7,695 bases of DNA from Candidatus Peregrinibacteria bacterium CG10_big_fil_rev_8_21_14_0_10_49_16 (GCA_002772605.1 PFDS01000043.1:1-7695), one strand, 5' to 3'; counted from the first letter of the stretch, positions 1 through 5,658 are shown. The notes: generated by a model not told the origin, from the sequence alone. Made by a program: numbers and translations.

Positions 1-977
1 TCTAGTCTCTCCCGATCCTGCTCAAATGTGCACATGCCATGCTTGCCTCCTGTCTGCAGAACGGAGATCAGCTCGTGCAGGCGATTTTCACGAATGATGT
101 TCGAAACAGCGGGAGTGATGGTCATCACTTCGCGCTGCGCTACGCGTCCGCCGTCTTTGCGTGGTAAGAGTCGCTGTGCAATGACGCCGCGAAGCGAGAG
201 TGCCAGTTGTGACCGAATTTGGTTTTGCTGATGTGCGGGAAACACGTCTACGATGCGCGTGATGGACTGCACGGCGTTGGGCGTGTGTAGCGTGGCGAGA
301 ACAAGGTGGCCTGTTTCTGCGAGCGTGAGCGTTGCGGCAATGGTTTCTGGATCGCGCATTTCTCCCACCATGATGACATCGGGATCCTGACGGAGCGTGT
401 GCTTGAGTGCTTCGGGAAACGACAGGAAATCCGTTCCGAACTGCCTCTGGCGTACAACTCCCTTTCCGGTATCGGCAAACAAAAACTCAATGGGGTCTTC
501 GAGAGTGATCACATTCACCGGTTTCTCATGCAGAATGTGTGCAATCATTGCTGCGAGCGATGTGGATTTTCCCGTTCCCGTCGGTCCCGTAAACAGAACC
601 AGTCCGTCTTCGAGACCGCAGAAGTACATTCCGGCTTCTTCGAACCGGATATCCGCCAGTGTGGGTACAGCTGTCGGGATCAATCGCGCGGCGAGTCCCA
701 TGTGATCCTTTTCGTAGTGACAGTTGATGCGGAGTCTCGTTCCGTCTTTGAGTCCGTATGCGGTGTCCATTTCCCGTTCTTTTGTAAATCGTTCCAGTTG
801 CTCCGGGCGAAGGATGTCTGCAATGAGAGAGGCAATACTGTCTGCTGTCATGGTTTCCTTCTGTGGTGTGAGTGTGCCCTGTATCCGAAAAAGCACAGGT
901 GATCCTGCGACAAGGTGCACATCCGATGCGCCCGCTTCGAGCGCTTGAGTAAAGAGGGATTCGGGACTCAGGGGCAT
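1..977 (-). CDS. pilT: PilT-type pilus retraction ATPase (partial, C-terminus outside the window)
   Basis: Hexameric cytoplasmic ATPase that drives depolymerisation of type IV pili, giving twitching motility or DNA uptake. Reading from the ATG at 977, 325 codons stay open to the window edge. The N-terminal PAS-like domain carries the PilT signature ASDVHLVAGSPVLFRIQG (residues 18-34). The RecA-like domain has Walker A GPTGTGKST (131-139), an Asp box around LEDPIEF (159-165), Walker B DPDVIMVGEMRD (198-209) and a His box HLVLATLHT (224-232). The C-terminal helical part has QLALSLRGVIAQRLLPR (257-273) and an AIRNLIRE-like segment (290-297). PilT proteins are usually about 340-370 residues, so only a short tail is missing. 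The lack of a long N-terminal domain favours PilT over the PilB extension ATPase; PilU is the main alternative. The start is supported by the match to family N-termini and by a -10 element 6 nt upstream. No pilin or PilB gene lies in the window. Confidence 0.93.
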   Translation of the reverse strand, partial: MPLSPESLFTQALEAGASDVHLVAGSPVLFRIQGTLTPQKETMTADSIASLIADILRPEQLERFTKEREMDTAYGLKDGTRLRINCHYEKDHMGLAARLIPTAVPTLADIRFEEAGMYFCGLEDGLVLFTGPTGTGKSTSLAAMIAHILHEKPVNVITLEDPIEFLFADTGKGVVRQRQFGTDFLSFPEALKHTLRQDPDVIMVGEMRDPETIAATLTLAETGHLVLATLHTPNAVQSITRIVDVFPAHQQNQIRSQLALSLRGVIAQRLLPRKDGGRVAQREVMTITPAVSNIIRENRLHELISVLQTGGKHGMCTFEQDRERL

Positions 978-983
978 CTGCTC

Positions 984-992
984 AGTATAGCA
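984..992 (-). promoter_or_regulatory. Extended -10 promoter of pilT, predicted leaderless
   Basis: On the minus strand TGC-TATACT is followed by GAGCAG and then the pilT ATG. The -10 hexamer ends 6 nt before the start codon, so transcription should begin at or next to the A of the ATG. No Shine-Dalgarno fits between. The -35 position (1007-1012, TGTGAA on the minus strand) is poor, which is usual for extended -10 promoters. A 5-bp inverted repeat, CTGCT/AGCAG (978-982 and 989-993), flanks and partly overlaps the -10. The 48-bp gap to the upstream gene means read-through from that gene is also possible. Confidence 0.5.
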
Positions 993-1025
993 GACTTTCT
1001 ATGTTTTTCACAGCGAATGTCCGTT

Positions 1026-1493
1026 TTACGTACCTTCATACTGCTCCATGCGTCCTGTTTGTTTTTCGATGGTAATGCGGTACAGAACAACGTTTTCCTC
1101 ATGTTTTGCGGCTTCGAGTGTCTCGCGTGAGTTTCGAAACGGGAAATACAGAGGGTGATCTCTGTTCGATTCACTCCAGAGTCGCTCAAGCAGAAGATCG
1201 AAAGCCTGTGTGCGCTCTTCTCCTGTCAGTTCCTCAAATTGTCCCCAGACGATTGCGCTTTGCCAGGATTCTGCGTTCATGTGTTTTTCTGTCTGAAAAC
1301 AGACACTGGGATTGGTTCTCATGTAGTCGATTTTCGTGCCCTCAAAAGAGAAAACGTACAGAGCATGTTCCTTGTAGACGTAGGTGACCGGTACAATGTA
1401 GATGGTGTTTTTCGGCGAAAGACAGCCAAGATGACCGTAGCTCTGCTGATCGAGCAGTGCATGGATTTCATTATCTGTCAGATCACGTATCAT
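1026..1493 (-). CDS. Pyridoxamine 5'-phosphate oxidase superfamily (FMN-binding split-barrel) protein
   Basis: A 155-residue protein of the flavin-binding split-barrel superfamily, which includes PNPOx-like and NimA-like proteins. Members bind FMN or a related flavin as dimers and reduce small substrates; the substrate cannot be told here. Visible family features are an N-terminal helix (LTDNEIHALLDQ), the first strands with GHLGCLS...IYIVPVTYVY (20-40), the strand pair ALYVFSFEGTKIDYMRTNP (44-62) that contributes phosphate-contacting residues, CFQTEK (65-70) and the WQSAIVWGQFEEL strand (77-89). Length fits the small NimA-like class rather than true PdxH (about 210 residues). The ATG at 1493 is chosen because it sits 7 nt after a perfect TATAAT. 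The in-frame ATG at 1502 overlaps that hexamer, and the frame open up to 1679 runs through the divergent promoter region and the next gene. It is followed 48 nt later by pilT. Confidence 0.8.
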   Translation of the reverse strand: MIRDLTDNEIHALLDQQSYGHLGCLSPKNTIYIVPVTYVYKEHALYVFSFEGTKIDYMRTNPSVCFQTEKHMNAESWQSAIVWGQFEELTGEERTQAFDLLLERLWSESNRDHPLYFPFRNSRETLEAAKHEENVVLYRITIEKQTGRMEQYEGT

Positions 1494-1500
1494 TTTCTGC

Positions 1501-1530
1501 ATTATACAACAAAATGACAGGAAAATACAA
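1501..1530 (-). promoter_or_regulatory. Promoter of the FMN-binding gene (TTGTAT-N18-TATAAT), predicted leaderless
   Basis: On the minus strand TTGTAT (1530-1525) is separated by 18 nt from a consensus TATAAT (1506-1501). The ATG at 1493 begins 8 nt after the end of the hexamer, so the transcript probably starts at or one base before the start codon. No Shine-Dalgarno is present. Its -35 lies 2 bp from the -35 of the divergent protease promoter, so the two polymerase sites adjoin or overlap. Confidence 0.6.
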
Positions 1531-1542
1531 TAATGACAGGAA
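1513..1542. repeat. Two direct copies of AATGACAGGAA in the divergent promoter region
   Basis: AATGACAGGAA occurs at 1513-1523 and 1532-1542, 19 bp start to start (about two helical turns). Both copies continue with A-rich sequence and then TACA. The second copy contains the protease -35 (ATGACA, 1533-1538). The first lies within the spacer of the opposing promoter. The position suits an operator controlling both genes, but the repeat could also be a small local duplication. No regulator gene is in the window. Confidence 0.5.
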
Positions 1543-1561
1543 TACATTTCTGTGCTACAAT
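1533..1561 (+). promoter_or_regulatory. Promoter of the secreted protease (ATGACA-N17-TGCTACAAT), predicted leaderless
   Basis: ATGACA (1533-1538) matches the -35 consensus at 5 of 6 positions. After 17 nt comes TACAAT (1556-1561), with the extended-10 TG at 1553-1554. GAGTTG then leads straight into the ATG at 1568. The spacing of 6 nt from -10 to ATG is the same as for pilT, and the surrounding sequence (TGCTA...TGAG..GATG) is nearly the same. There is no Shine-Dalgarno. Confidence 0.6.
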
Positions 1562-1567
1562 GAGTTG

Positions 1568-3382
1568 ATGTCCAAAAAGAAACACACACCAAACACTCGT
1601 AGTCATTCCTGGACGTTTCTTGTTGCCGGAGTTCTTCTTGGGTTCGGTGTTTCGTCTTCTGCTCCGATTCTTCTGGCACAAGTGGGACAACGCAGAGAGG
1701 TGCATAGCAGAGAAGTGGAATTACATGCGGTGCGACATGTGCCTACCTGCGAAGAAGTCGGTCTCTGCCAGCAGGAACAGCGTCTCATCCTTGGCACGGA
1801 CAATGCACGGACGGTGCAACGTCTCGTTGGGAGAGGATGCACGAGGAAGCACGACTTGCGCGGATCTTTCAGTGTGTCCTGTCCCAAGAATTTGTCATTA
1901 CTGCAAGTGCGGCCCGAGCGCGCATTCCGCATGCAGGACCTCCCCTCGAATGCGCAGATGCATGTTGATCAGGTACATGGTCTGGGTGTGAGTGGAGCCG
2001 GTGTGCGCATTGCCGTGCTGGATACCGGTGCTGATGTGCTCCATCCGGAACTCGTCGGCAGAATGGCTGCCTACGTGAACTTCACGGATGAGGACGCAAC
2101 GGATGGCCATGGTCATGGAACGCATGTATCTGGTATTGCCCTTGGACAGGGAGTGAAACCCATTGACGATGGCGGGGCGGTGAATCGCGTACTTGGTGTG
2201 GCGCCCGATGCCGAACTTCTCGTGGGAAAGATCTGTTACAACGGAGGATGGTGCCTGGAGGGAGATATTGTGGCCGGTATCGAATGGGCGGTTATGCAGG
2301 GAGCTGATGTGATCAACTTAAGCCTTGGCGGCGGAGCGTTTCTCAACCACTGTGACGGAGATCCTCTGGCGGCAATCGTGAACTGGGCGGTAGATCAGGG
2401 TGTCGTTGTCGCTGCCGCTGCGGGCAATGGCGGCATGCATGGAGAAGGTGTGGCGGTTCCCGCCTGTGCTTCCAAAGTGTTGGCCGTGGCAGCAGTGGAT
2501 AGTCATGATGTCTGGCAGCCATGGTCCAGTTACGGTCTGCCCATTGATATTGCCGCTCCCGGTGTCGGCATTCTCTCGTCACTTCCTTGTGAGACAGCTG
2601 GAACATGTCCGGATGCGGGGTACGGAAAGTGGTCGGGAACGTCCATGGCCACCCCCCATGTGACCGGCGTGGCGGCGCTCCTGCACAGTATCGATGACAC
2701 GCTCACACCTGCGGATGTCTACAATATTCTGACGAGTACCGCACAGGACATCGATGCATCAGGTTTTGATATGCGCACAGGTTTTGGGCGCGTAGATGCA
2801 AAAGCAGCTATTGATATTCTTTTGCATCAAAGTTCTTCATCATCCTTATCGAGTTCTTCAGAGTCCTCTTTCTCCTCTTCCTCGTCGAGTTCTTCAGAGT
2901 CTTCCTCTAGAGAAGGACAATCTGAAGAGGGTGAAAAGTTGGATGACAACAAGGCAGAGAGCAGAGATGCAGAACTGCGTGTGCGTGCCGAAGTGGCTGT
3001 TCGGATCAGTCATCAAGTCCATGCCGAAGCTCTTGTCCAGATACGATTGAAAATAGAGAACGGATTCCTGTTCCTTGACGAAGGGAAAATGCTTCTTGAA
3101 GAGGGAGAACGACTTCTTGAGCAGGCAAGTGATGCTCTTCTTCATGAGGAATATGACAGTGCGTGGAGTTTCGCAAACACGGCGAAACACAATTTCCAGC
3201 AGGCCATGCGGGGGAAGAACTTCGTGAAGATCGAGAGACATAATGCAGCAGACGACGATATGGGCCAAGACAGAGGGAATGCGGAAAATTCCCGTGAACA
3301 GGGAAGCGGACACGGGCAAGGGAGTGACGGCGTGCGAGGATTTCTGAAGAGGCTCTTCAAAGGAATGCTCCTGGATTGGTAA
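1568..3382 (+). CDS. Secreted subtilisin-family (S8) serine protease with poly-Ser linker and C-terminal helical domain
   Basis: A 604-residue exported endopeptidase. The start at 1568 gives a basic N-region and hydrophobic core (residues 1-37, cleavage likely near LLA/QV); the frame is open upstream to 1457 but that would bury the signal peptide. Residues about 38-130 form a propeptide-like segment with four Cys. The S8 domain (about 131-420) shows all catalytic elements: Asp152 in AVLDTGADVLHP, His183 in GHGTHVSG, oxyanion Asn287 in AAGNGG and Ser359 in SGTSMATPHVTG. It has six Cys (223, 229, 262, 300, 341, 347) that could form disulphides. Residues 422-447 are 22 Ser of 26. Then comes a charged, probably helical or coiled-coil segment (about 455-555), a Gly/Asp/Gln-rich disordered stretch, and a cationic amphipathic C-terminal helix (588-604). 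The protease call is certain. The substrate, and whether the tail anchors it at the surface, are unknown. Confidence 0.95.
   Translation: MSKKKHTPNTRSHSWTFLVAGVLLGFGVSSSAPILLAQVGQRREVHSREVELHAVRHVPTCEEVGLCQQEQRLILGTDNARTVQRLVGRGCTRKHDLRGSFSVSCPKNLSLLQVRPERAFRMQDLPSNAQMHVDQVHGLGVSGAGVRIAVLDTGADVLHPELVGRMAAYVNFTDEDATDGHGHGTHVSGIALGQGVKPIDDGGAVNRVLGVAPDAELLVGKICYNGGWCLEGDIVAGIEWAVMQGADVINLSLGGGAFLNHCDGDPLAAIVNWAVDQGVVVAAAAGNGGMHGEGVAVPACASKVLAVAAVDSHDVWQPWSSYGLPIDIAAPGVGILSSLPCETAGTCPDAGYGKWSGTSMATPHVTGVAALLHSIDDTLTPADVYNILTSTAQDIDASGFDMRTGFGRVDAKAAIDILLHQSSSSSLSSSSESSFSSSSSSSSESSSREGQSEEGEKLDDNKAESRDAELRVRAEVAVRISHQVHAEALVQIRLKIENGFLFLDEGKMLLEEGERLLEQASDALLHEEYDSAWSFANTAKHNFQQAMRGKNFVKIERHNAADDDMGQDRGNAENSREQGSGHGQGSDGVRGFLKRLFKGMLLDW
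2831..2908 (+). repeat. Serine-codon repeat tract encoding the protease linker
   Basis: This 78-bp tract encodes the 26-residue serine linker using mixed TCT, TCC, TCA, TCG and AGT codons. A 17-bp unit, TCGAGTTCTTCAGAGTC, occurs at 2849-2865 and 2885-2901, exactly 36 bp (12 codons) apart. The linker therefore probably grew by in-frame duplication. Long serine linkers are common between domains of exported proteins in Peregrinibacteria-like genomes, which is part of the basis for the taxonomic guess. Confidence 0.8.
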
Positions 3383-3403
3383 TCCAATTCGCTAGTTAAT
3401 TGG
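3375..3403. terminator. Possible weak terminator structure between convergent genes
   Basis: Between the protease stop (3380-3382) and the SemiSWEET stop (3409-3411) there are only 26 bp. They hold overlapping inverted repeats: ATTGG (3375-3379) with CCAAT (3384-3388), and CCAATT (3384-3389) with AATTGG (3398-3403). The two hairpins share an arm and exclude each other. The stems are short and AT-rich and no T-run follows on either strand, so this is a poor intrinsic terminator. Confidence 0.25.
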
Positions 3404-3408
3404 TACGC

Positions 3409-3666
3409 TCAGTTGTACAGAAGAATTCCCGTAAGAATCCCCAGGTACATCATCACATTAATCGTGTACACACTCGTGAGGAGGCGGTTTTTGTAGAACA
3501 TGCCGTAGAAGATCCATGGGAGGCCGACGAGGGTATAGAGGATCCATGTGGTGAGCGACAATGGCGCCGAATGTTCCGTGTAGATTTTGACCAGTTGGGG
3601 GATATTTGTGAGGGGAGTGAGGCACACAACCAGAACGATGATTTTTTCAAGTGTAGAAGCGCTCAT
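3409..3666 (-). CDS. SemiSWEET-type PQ-loop sugar transporter
   Basis: An 85-residue membrane protein forming a single triple-helix bundle; family members dimerise to move mono- or disaccharides along their gradient. Three hydrophobic segments are visible (about residues 7-27, 38-57 and 62-83). The PQ motif lies in TPLTNIPQLVKIY (Pro23-Gln24), followed by a SAPLSLTTW segment. By alignment from memory with characterised bacterial SemiSWEETs, Trp51 in GLPWIFYGMF and Asn70 in YTINVMMYL match the conserved Trp and Asn near the substrate pocket. Length is typical for the family (about 80-100). The start at 3666 gives full-length TM1, with only a weak GAGAAG upstream as ribosome site. It lies 57 bp after the SpoU-type methyltransferase and could be its operon partner or use its own promoter. 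The sugar is unknown. Confidence 0.85.
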   Translation of the reverse strand: MSASTLEKIIVLVVCLTPLTNIPQLVKIYTEHSAPLSLTTWILYTLVGLPWIFYGMFYKNRLLTSVYTINVMMYLGILTGILLYN

Positions 3667-3690
3667 TCACTTCTCACAATCAAAACAGCA

Positions 3691-3719
3691 ATTCTACGCT
3701 TTCATTCGTCGGAGTGCAA
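3691..3719 (-). promoter_or_regulatory. Candidate promoter of the SemiSWEET gene (TTGCAC-N17-TAGAAT)
   Basis: On the minus strand TTGCAC (3719-3714) and TAGAAT (3696-3691) are 17 nt apart, in the 57-bp gap after the SpoU-type gene. The -10 lies 24 nt before the ATG, leaving room for a 5' leader of about 17 nt. The -35 matches only the TTG core, so this is a moderate-to-weak candidate. Co-transcription with the methyltransferases is equally possible. Confidence 0.3.
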
Positions 3720-3723
3720 GTGT

Positions 3724-4509
3724 TTACTGTCTCTGTCGATAGACTTCGTATGCCAAAATGCCTCCGGTCACAGAGACGTTGAGGGAATCGGCGATGCCAC
3801 GCATGGGAAGCTGAATCAACGTATCGCATGCGGCGTGCGTATCCGGATGCAATCCGTTTGCTTCGTTGCCGAGAATGATGGCGCACGGCACGGTGAAGTC
3901 TGCTTTGTATGGAGAAAGTGCGTGTGGATCGAGTGCTGCGCCGAAGAGTGTCAGAGTATGCTCCTTGCAGAAGCGCGAAAATTCTTCCCGTTCACATACG
4001 GCAATAGGTACAGAGAATACGGTGCCGATACTGGCGCGGATCGTATGAGGGTTGTAGACATCACCCGGCGTCTCGACGAGACAGACGGCATCGACTCCTG
4101 CTCCGTCGGCTGTGCGCAGCAGCGCTCCCACGTTTCCAGGATTTTCCACTCCCTCTATGGCGAGGATGAATGGCTTGCTGGAAAGCGTGAGGTCTGCGAG
4201 TGCATGCTTCTTCGCTTGCATGACGACAACGATACCGTCTTTCTCCTCGCGTACGGCGATCTTCTCGTACACGTGGTTCGTGACATCCATTGGTTGGTGA
4301 TCCATGGTTTTCAGAACCTGCGAAGCCTCGGAAGAGAGGAGCTCTGTGCAGACGAATACTTCATGTACTTCGTATCTGCATGCGAGAGCGCGTGCTATTT
4401 CCCGTGCTCCTTCAAGGACAAAAAGACCTGTCTCACGACGTTCGCGTGCCGATGACCGCAGTTTCACGGCCGCTTTGATCTTCGGGTTTTGAGGACTACT
4501 GATCTCCAT
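3724..4509 (-). CDS. SpoU/TrmH-family (SPOUT) RNA 2'-O-methyltransferase
   Basis: A 261-residue protein predicted to transfer a methyl group from SAM to a ribose 2'-OH in rRNA or tRNA. The N-terminal region (about 1-105) with NPKIKAAVKLRSSARERR and FVLEGAREIARAL is the L30e-like substrate-binding domain of RlmB/TsnR-type enzymes. The C-terminal knotted domain has motif 1, EGVENPGNVGALLRTA (119-134), with Asn126 and Arg132. Motif 2 is ILGNEANGL (212-220), and motif 3 is LPMRGIADSLNVSVTGGI (234-251), with the Ser-Leu-Asn core. Length is usual for RlmB-like proteins; which nucleotide is modified cannot be read from sequence. The ATG at 4509 is chosen over upstream ATGs in frame (open to 4671) because homology starts there and the upstream stretch overlaps the preceding gene. 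It overlaps that gene's end by 14 bp, which implies coupled translation. Confidence 0.92.
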   Translation of the reverse strand: MEISSPQNPKIKAAVKLRSSARERRETGLFVLEGAREIARALACRYEVHEVFVCTELLSSEASQVLKTMDHQPMDVTNHVYEKIAVREEKDGIVVVMQAKKHALADLTLSSKPFILAIEGVENPGNVGALLRTADGAGVDAVCLVETPGDVYNPHTIRASIGTVFSVPIAVCEREEFSRFCKEHTLTLFGAALDPHALSPYKADFTVPCAIILGNEANGLHPDTHAACDTLIQLPMRGIADSLNVSVTGGILAYEVYRQRQ

Positions 4510-5371
4510 AAGGGATACGGGAGAAGAGAGAAGAGGCACCGCTGGGAAGCGGGAAGGTTCCTTGCGATGGGATGAGCATTTCCTCTGTGCGGAATGTGCC
4601 GCTGCTCGTCGGGAAGTACGCACGGAGACAATTCTCGAGCACGAGTGCAGAGAAGTTGGCAGAGTGCGCACTTAAGTGAATGAAGCTGAATTCCGTATCG
4701 AGAAGACGTGCGAGATCTTGCAGCAGGTGTGGCAGGTTCTCTTCGATGTTCCATGCCTGTCCCTGCGGGCCGCGGCCGTAGCTGGGAGGGTCGAGGATGA
4801 TACCGTGGTAGGTACTCTTTCGTCGTACTTCGCGTGCCGCAAACTTCTGTACGTCATCCACGATCCAGCGGATAGATGCATCTTCGAGATGCGAGGCTGC
4901 TGCGTTCTCACGCGCCCAGGCGACCGTGGGCTTGGAGGCGTCAACGTGGACGATCGATGCGCCGCCCGCTGCACAGGCGAGAGTCGATCCGCCGGTGTAG
5001 GCAAAGAGGTTGAGAACGCGACATTCGCCGCACTGAGTGACAGTATGTGTCGTCAGGTTATGCAGTGTTTTCCAGTAGGTCATCTGTTCGGCAAACATGC
5101 CAATGTGACCGAAGGATGATCGTTTGAGAACCATGGTTCCCACGGGAACATCGATAGTCCACTGCGCGGGCATGTCCTTTTGACGAACATCCCACCTTCC
5201 CTTTCCTCCGGAAAATCGGGTAAACGTCGCATCAACCTGTTCCCACTCCTTCGCAGGGAGTTCTGCGCGCCACGCTGCCTGCGGCGCGGGCCGAATCATG
5301 CGAAAAGACCCCACCTGTTCCAGTTTTTGGAAATTGCCTGCATCGAGAAGTGTATAGGTGTGCTCTTGCAT
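4496..5371 (-). CDS. Class I SAM-dependent RNA methyltransferase (RlmI/RlmK-like catalytic domain)
   Basis: A 291-residue Rossmann-fold methyltransferase. SAM motif I is VLNLFAYTGGSTLACAAGGA (119-138), followed by the acidic strand end IVHVDASKPTVAWARENA (140-157) and the catalytic-type motif IV, GIILDPPSYGRGP (190-202). The segment KRSSFGHIGMFAEQMTYWKTL (83-103) matches the region before motif I in this family (GLFPEQ..NW). The related enzymes RlmI and RlmKL modify 23S rRNA. There is no recognisable PUA or THUMP RNA-binding domain; residues 1-80 may form a small substrate domain. The start at 5371 is preferred because the open frame back to 5437 runs into a strong hairpin, and a TATACT lies 8 nt upstream of this ATG. 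It overlaps the SpoU-type gene by 14 bp, forming a two-methyltransferase operon. The exact target is unknown. Confidence 0.88.
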   Translation of the reverse strand: MQEHTYTLLDAGNFQKLEQVGSFRMIRPAPQAAWRAELPAKEWEQVDATFTRFSGGKGRWDVRQKDMPAQWTIDVPVGTMVLKRSSFGHIGMFAEQMTYWKTLHNLTTHTVTQCGECRVLNLFAYTGGSTLACAAGGASIVHVDASKPTVAWARENAAASHLEDASIRWIVDDVQKFAAREVRRKSTYHGIILDPPSYGRGPQGQAWNIEENLPHLLQDLARLLDTEFSFIHLSAHSANFSALVLENCLRAYFPTSSGTFRTEEMLIPSQGTFPLPSGASSLFSRIPYGDQ

Positions 5372-5379
5372 ACAGGTGA

Positions 5380-5385
5380 AGTATA
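5380..5385 (-). promoter_or_regulatory. -10-like TATACT just before the class I methyltransferase start
   Basis: TATACT on the minus strand ends 8 nt before the ATG at 5371 (spacer TCACCTGT), predicting a leaderless or nearly leaderless mRNA. There is no extended TG (GGG precedes it), and I see no good -35 at 16-18 nt, so it is weaker than the other examples. No Shine-Dalgarno is present. Confidence 0.35.
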
Positions 5386-5424
5386 CCCGTAGAAAAAATG
5401 TGCGATTATTGTCTGTATGTGGAA

Positions 5425-5452
5425 GACCCCAGCACATTCCTGTGCTAGGGTC
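5425..5452 (-). terminator. Stable hairpin after the zinc-ribbon gene, probable terminator
   Basis: Read on the minus strand, GACCCTAGCACA pairs with TGTGCTGGGGTC over 12 bp with one G-U pair, closing a GGAA loop of the GNRA type. It lies 20 nt past the stop of the zinc-ribbon gene and 53 nt before the class I methyltransferase start. The odd pair is T-G on the minus strand and C-A on the plus strand, so the minus-strand RNA forms the better helix. The sequence after it (TTCCACATAC) is not a true U-tract, so termination may be partial or factor-assisted. Confidence 0.55.
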
Positions 5453-5472
5453 GGATTTGCCATCGGGCTTAC

Positions 5473-5658
5473 TTACTGCTTCTGCACGTCTTCCTTGTTC
5501 GGGGTTTCGTTGCTCCCGACGGTCGGCTGGTTGTCGGTGGGGTAGTTGTTGTGGCCGCAGGAGGGGCAGTACGGTCCCTGCGCGATCCCCACCCAGTCGC
5601 AGACGGTGCAGTTGATGTAGAACTCGTTTTCCCCGACGGTCTGGCTGCTATGCGCCAT
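5473..5658 (-). CDS. Small zinc-ribbon protein, function unknown
   Basis: A 61-residue cytoplasmic protein, with no signal peptide or membrane segment. Four cysteines form a rubredoxin/zinc-ribbon pattern: C17-x2-C20 and C31-x2-C34, in INCTVCDW and PYCPSCGHN. The spacing CxxC-x10-CxxC is right for one Zn2+ (or iron) site. The C-terminal 20 residues are polar and probably disordered. It is supported as a real gene by a good Shine-Dalgarno, the paired Cys motifs, and about 56 of 61 codons ending in G or C, a bias its neighbours do not share. I do not recognise the family. Many such proteins act in translation or as small partners of larger enzymes, but nothing here specifies the role. It may be transcribed from the promoter at 5800-5827, and it is followed by a stable hairpin. 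Confidence 0.75.
   Translation of the reverse strand: MAHSSQTVGENEFYINCTVCDWVGIAQGPYCPSCGHNNYPTDNQPTVGSNETPNKEDVQKQ

Noticed and set aside
306..902. Plus-strand 198-codon open frame
   Set aside because: It is antisense to pilT, whose Walker A, Walker B and His-box motifs are in the opposite strand; the translation is Cys/Arg/Ser-rich noise.
1457..1567. N-terminal extension of the protease to an ATG at 1457
   Set aside because: It would overlap the FMN-binding gene and its promoter and bury the signal peptide. The ATG at 1568 has promoter and signal-peptide support.
1494..1679. Longer form of the FMN-binding protein starting at 1679
   Set aside because: The extra 62 residues run antisense through the protease start and the divergent promoters and do not look like family sequence.
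2894..3319. Minus-strand 141-codon open frame under the protease tail
   Set aside because: It is a shadow frame created by the Ser linker and Glu-rich codons, with no start signal or recognisable motif.
3400..4455. Plus-strand 351-codon open frame
   Set aside because: It lies opposite the SemiSWEET and the SpoU-type methyltransferase, both of which show clear family motifs. Its product is low-complexity in character, with no recognisable domain.
4510..4671. Longer SpoU-type protein starting at 4671
   Set aside because: The added 54 residues lie out of frame inside the class I methyltransferase coding region, and family similarity begins at the ATG at 4509.
5425..5452. Hairpin considered as a CRISPR repeat or a mobile-element end
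   Set aside because: It occurs once, with no spacers, no direct-repeat flanks and no transposase nearby; a terminator or leader role is simpler.
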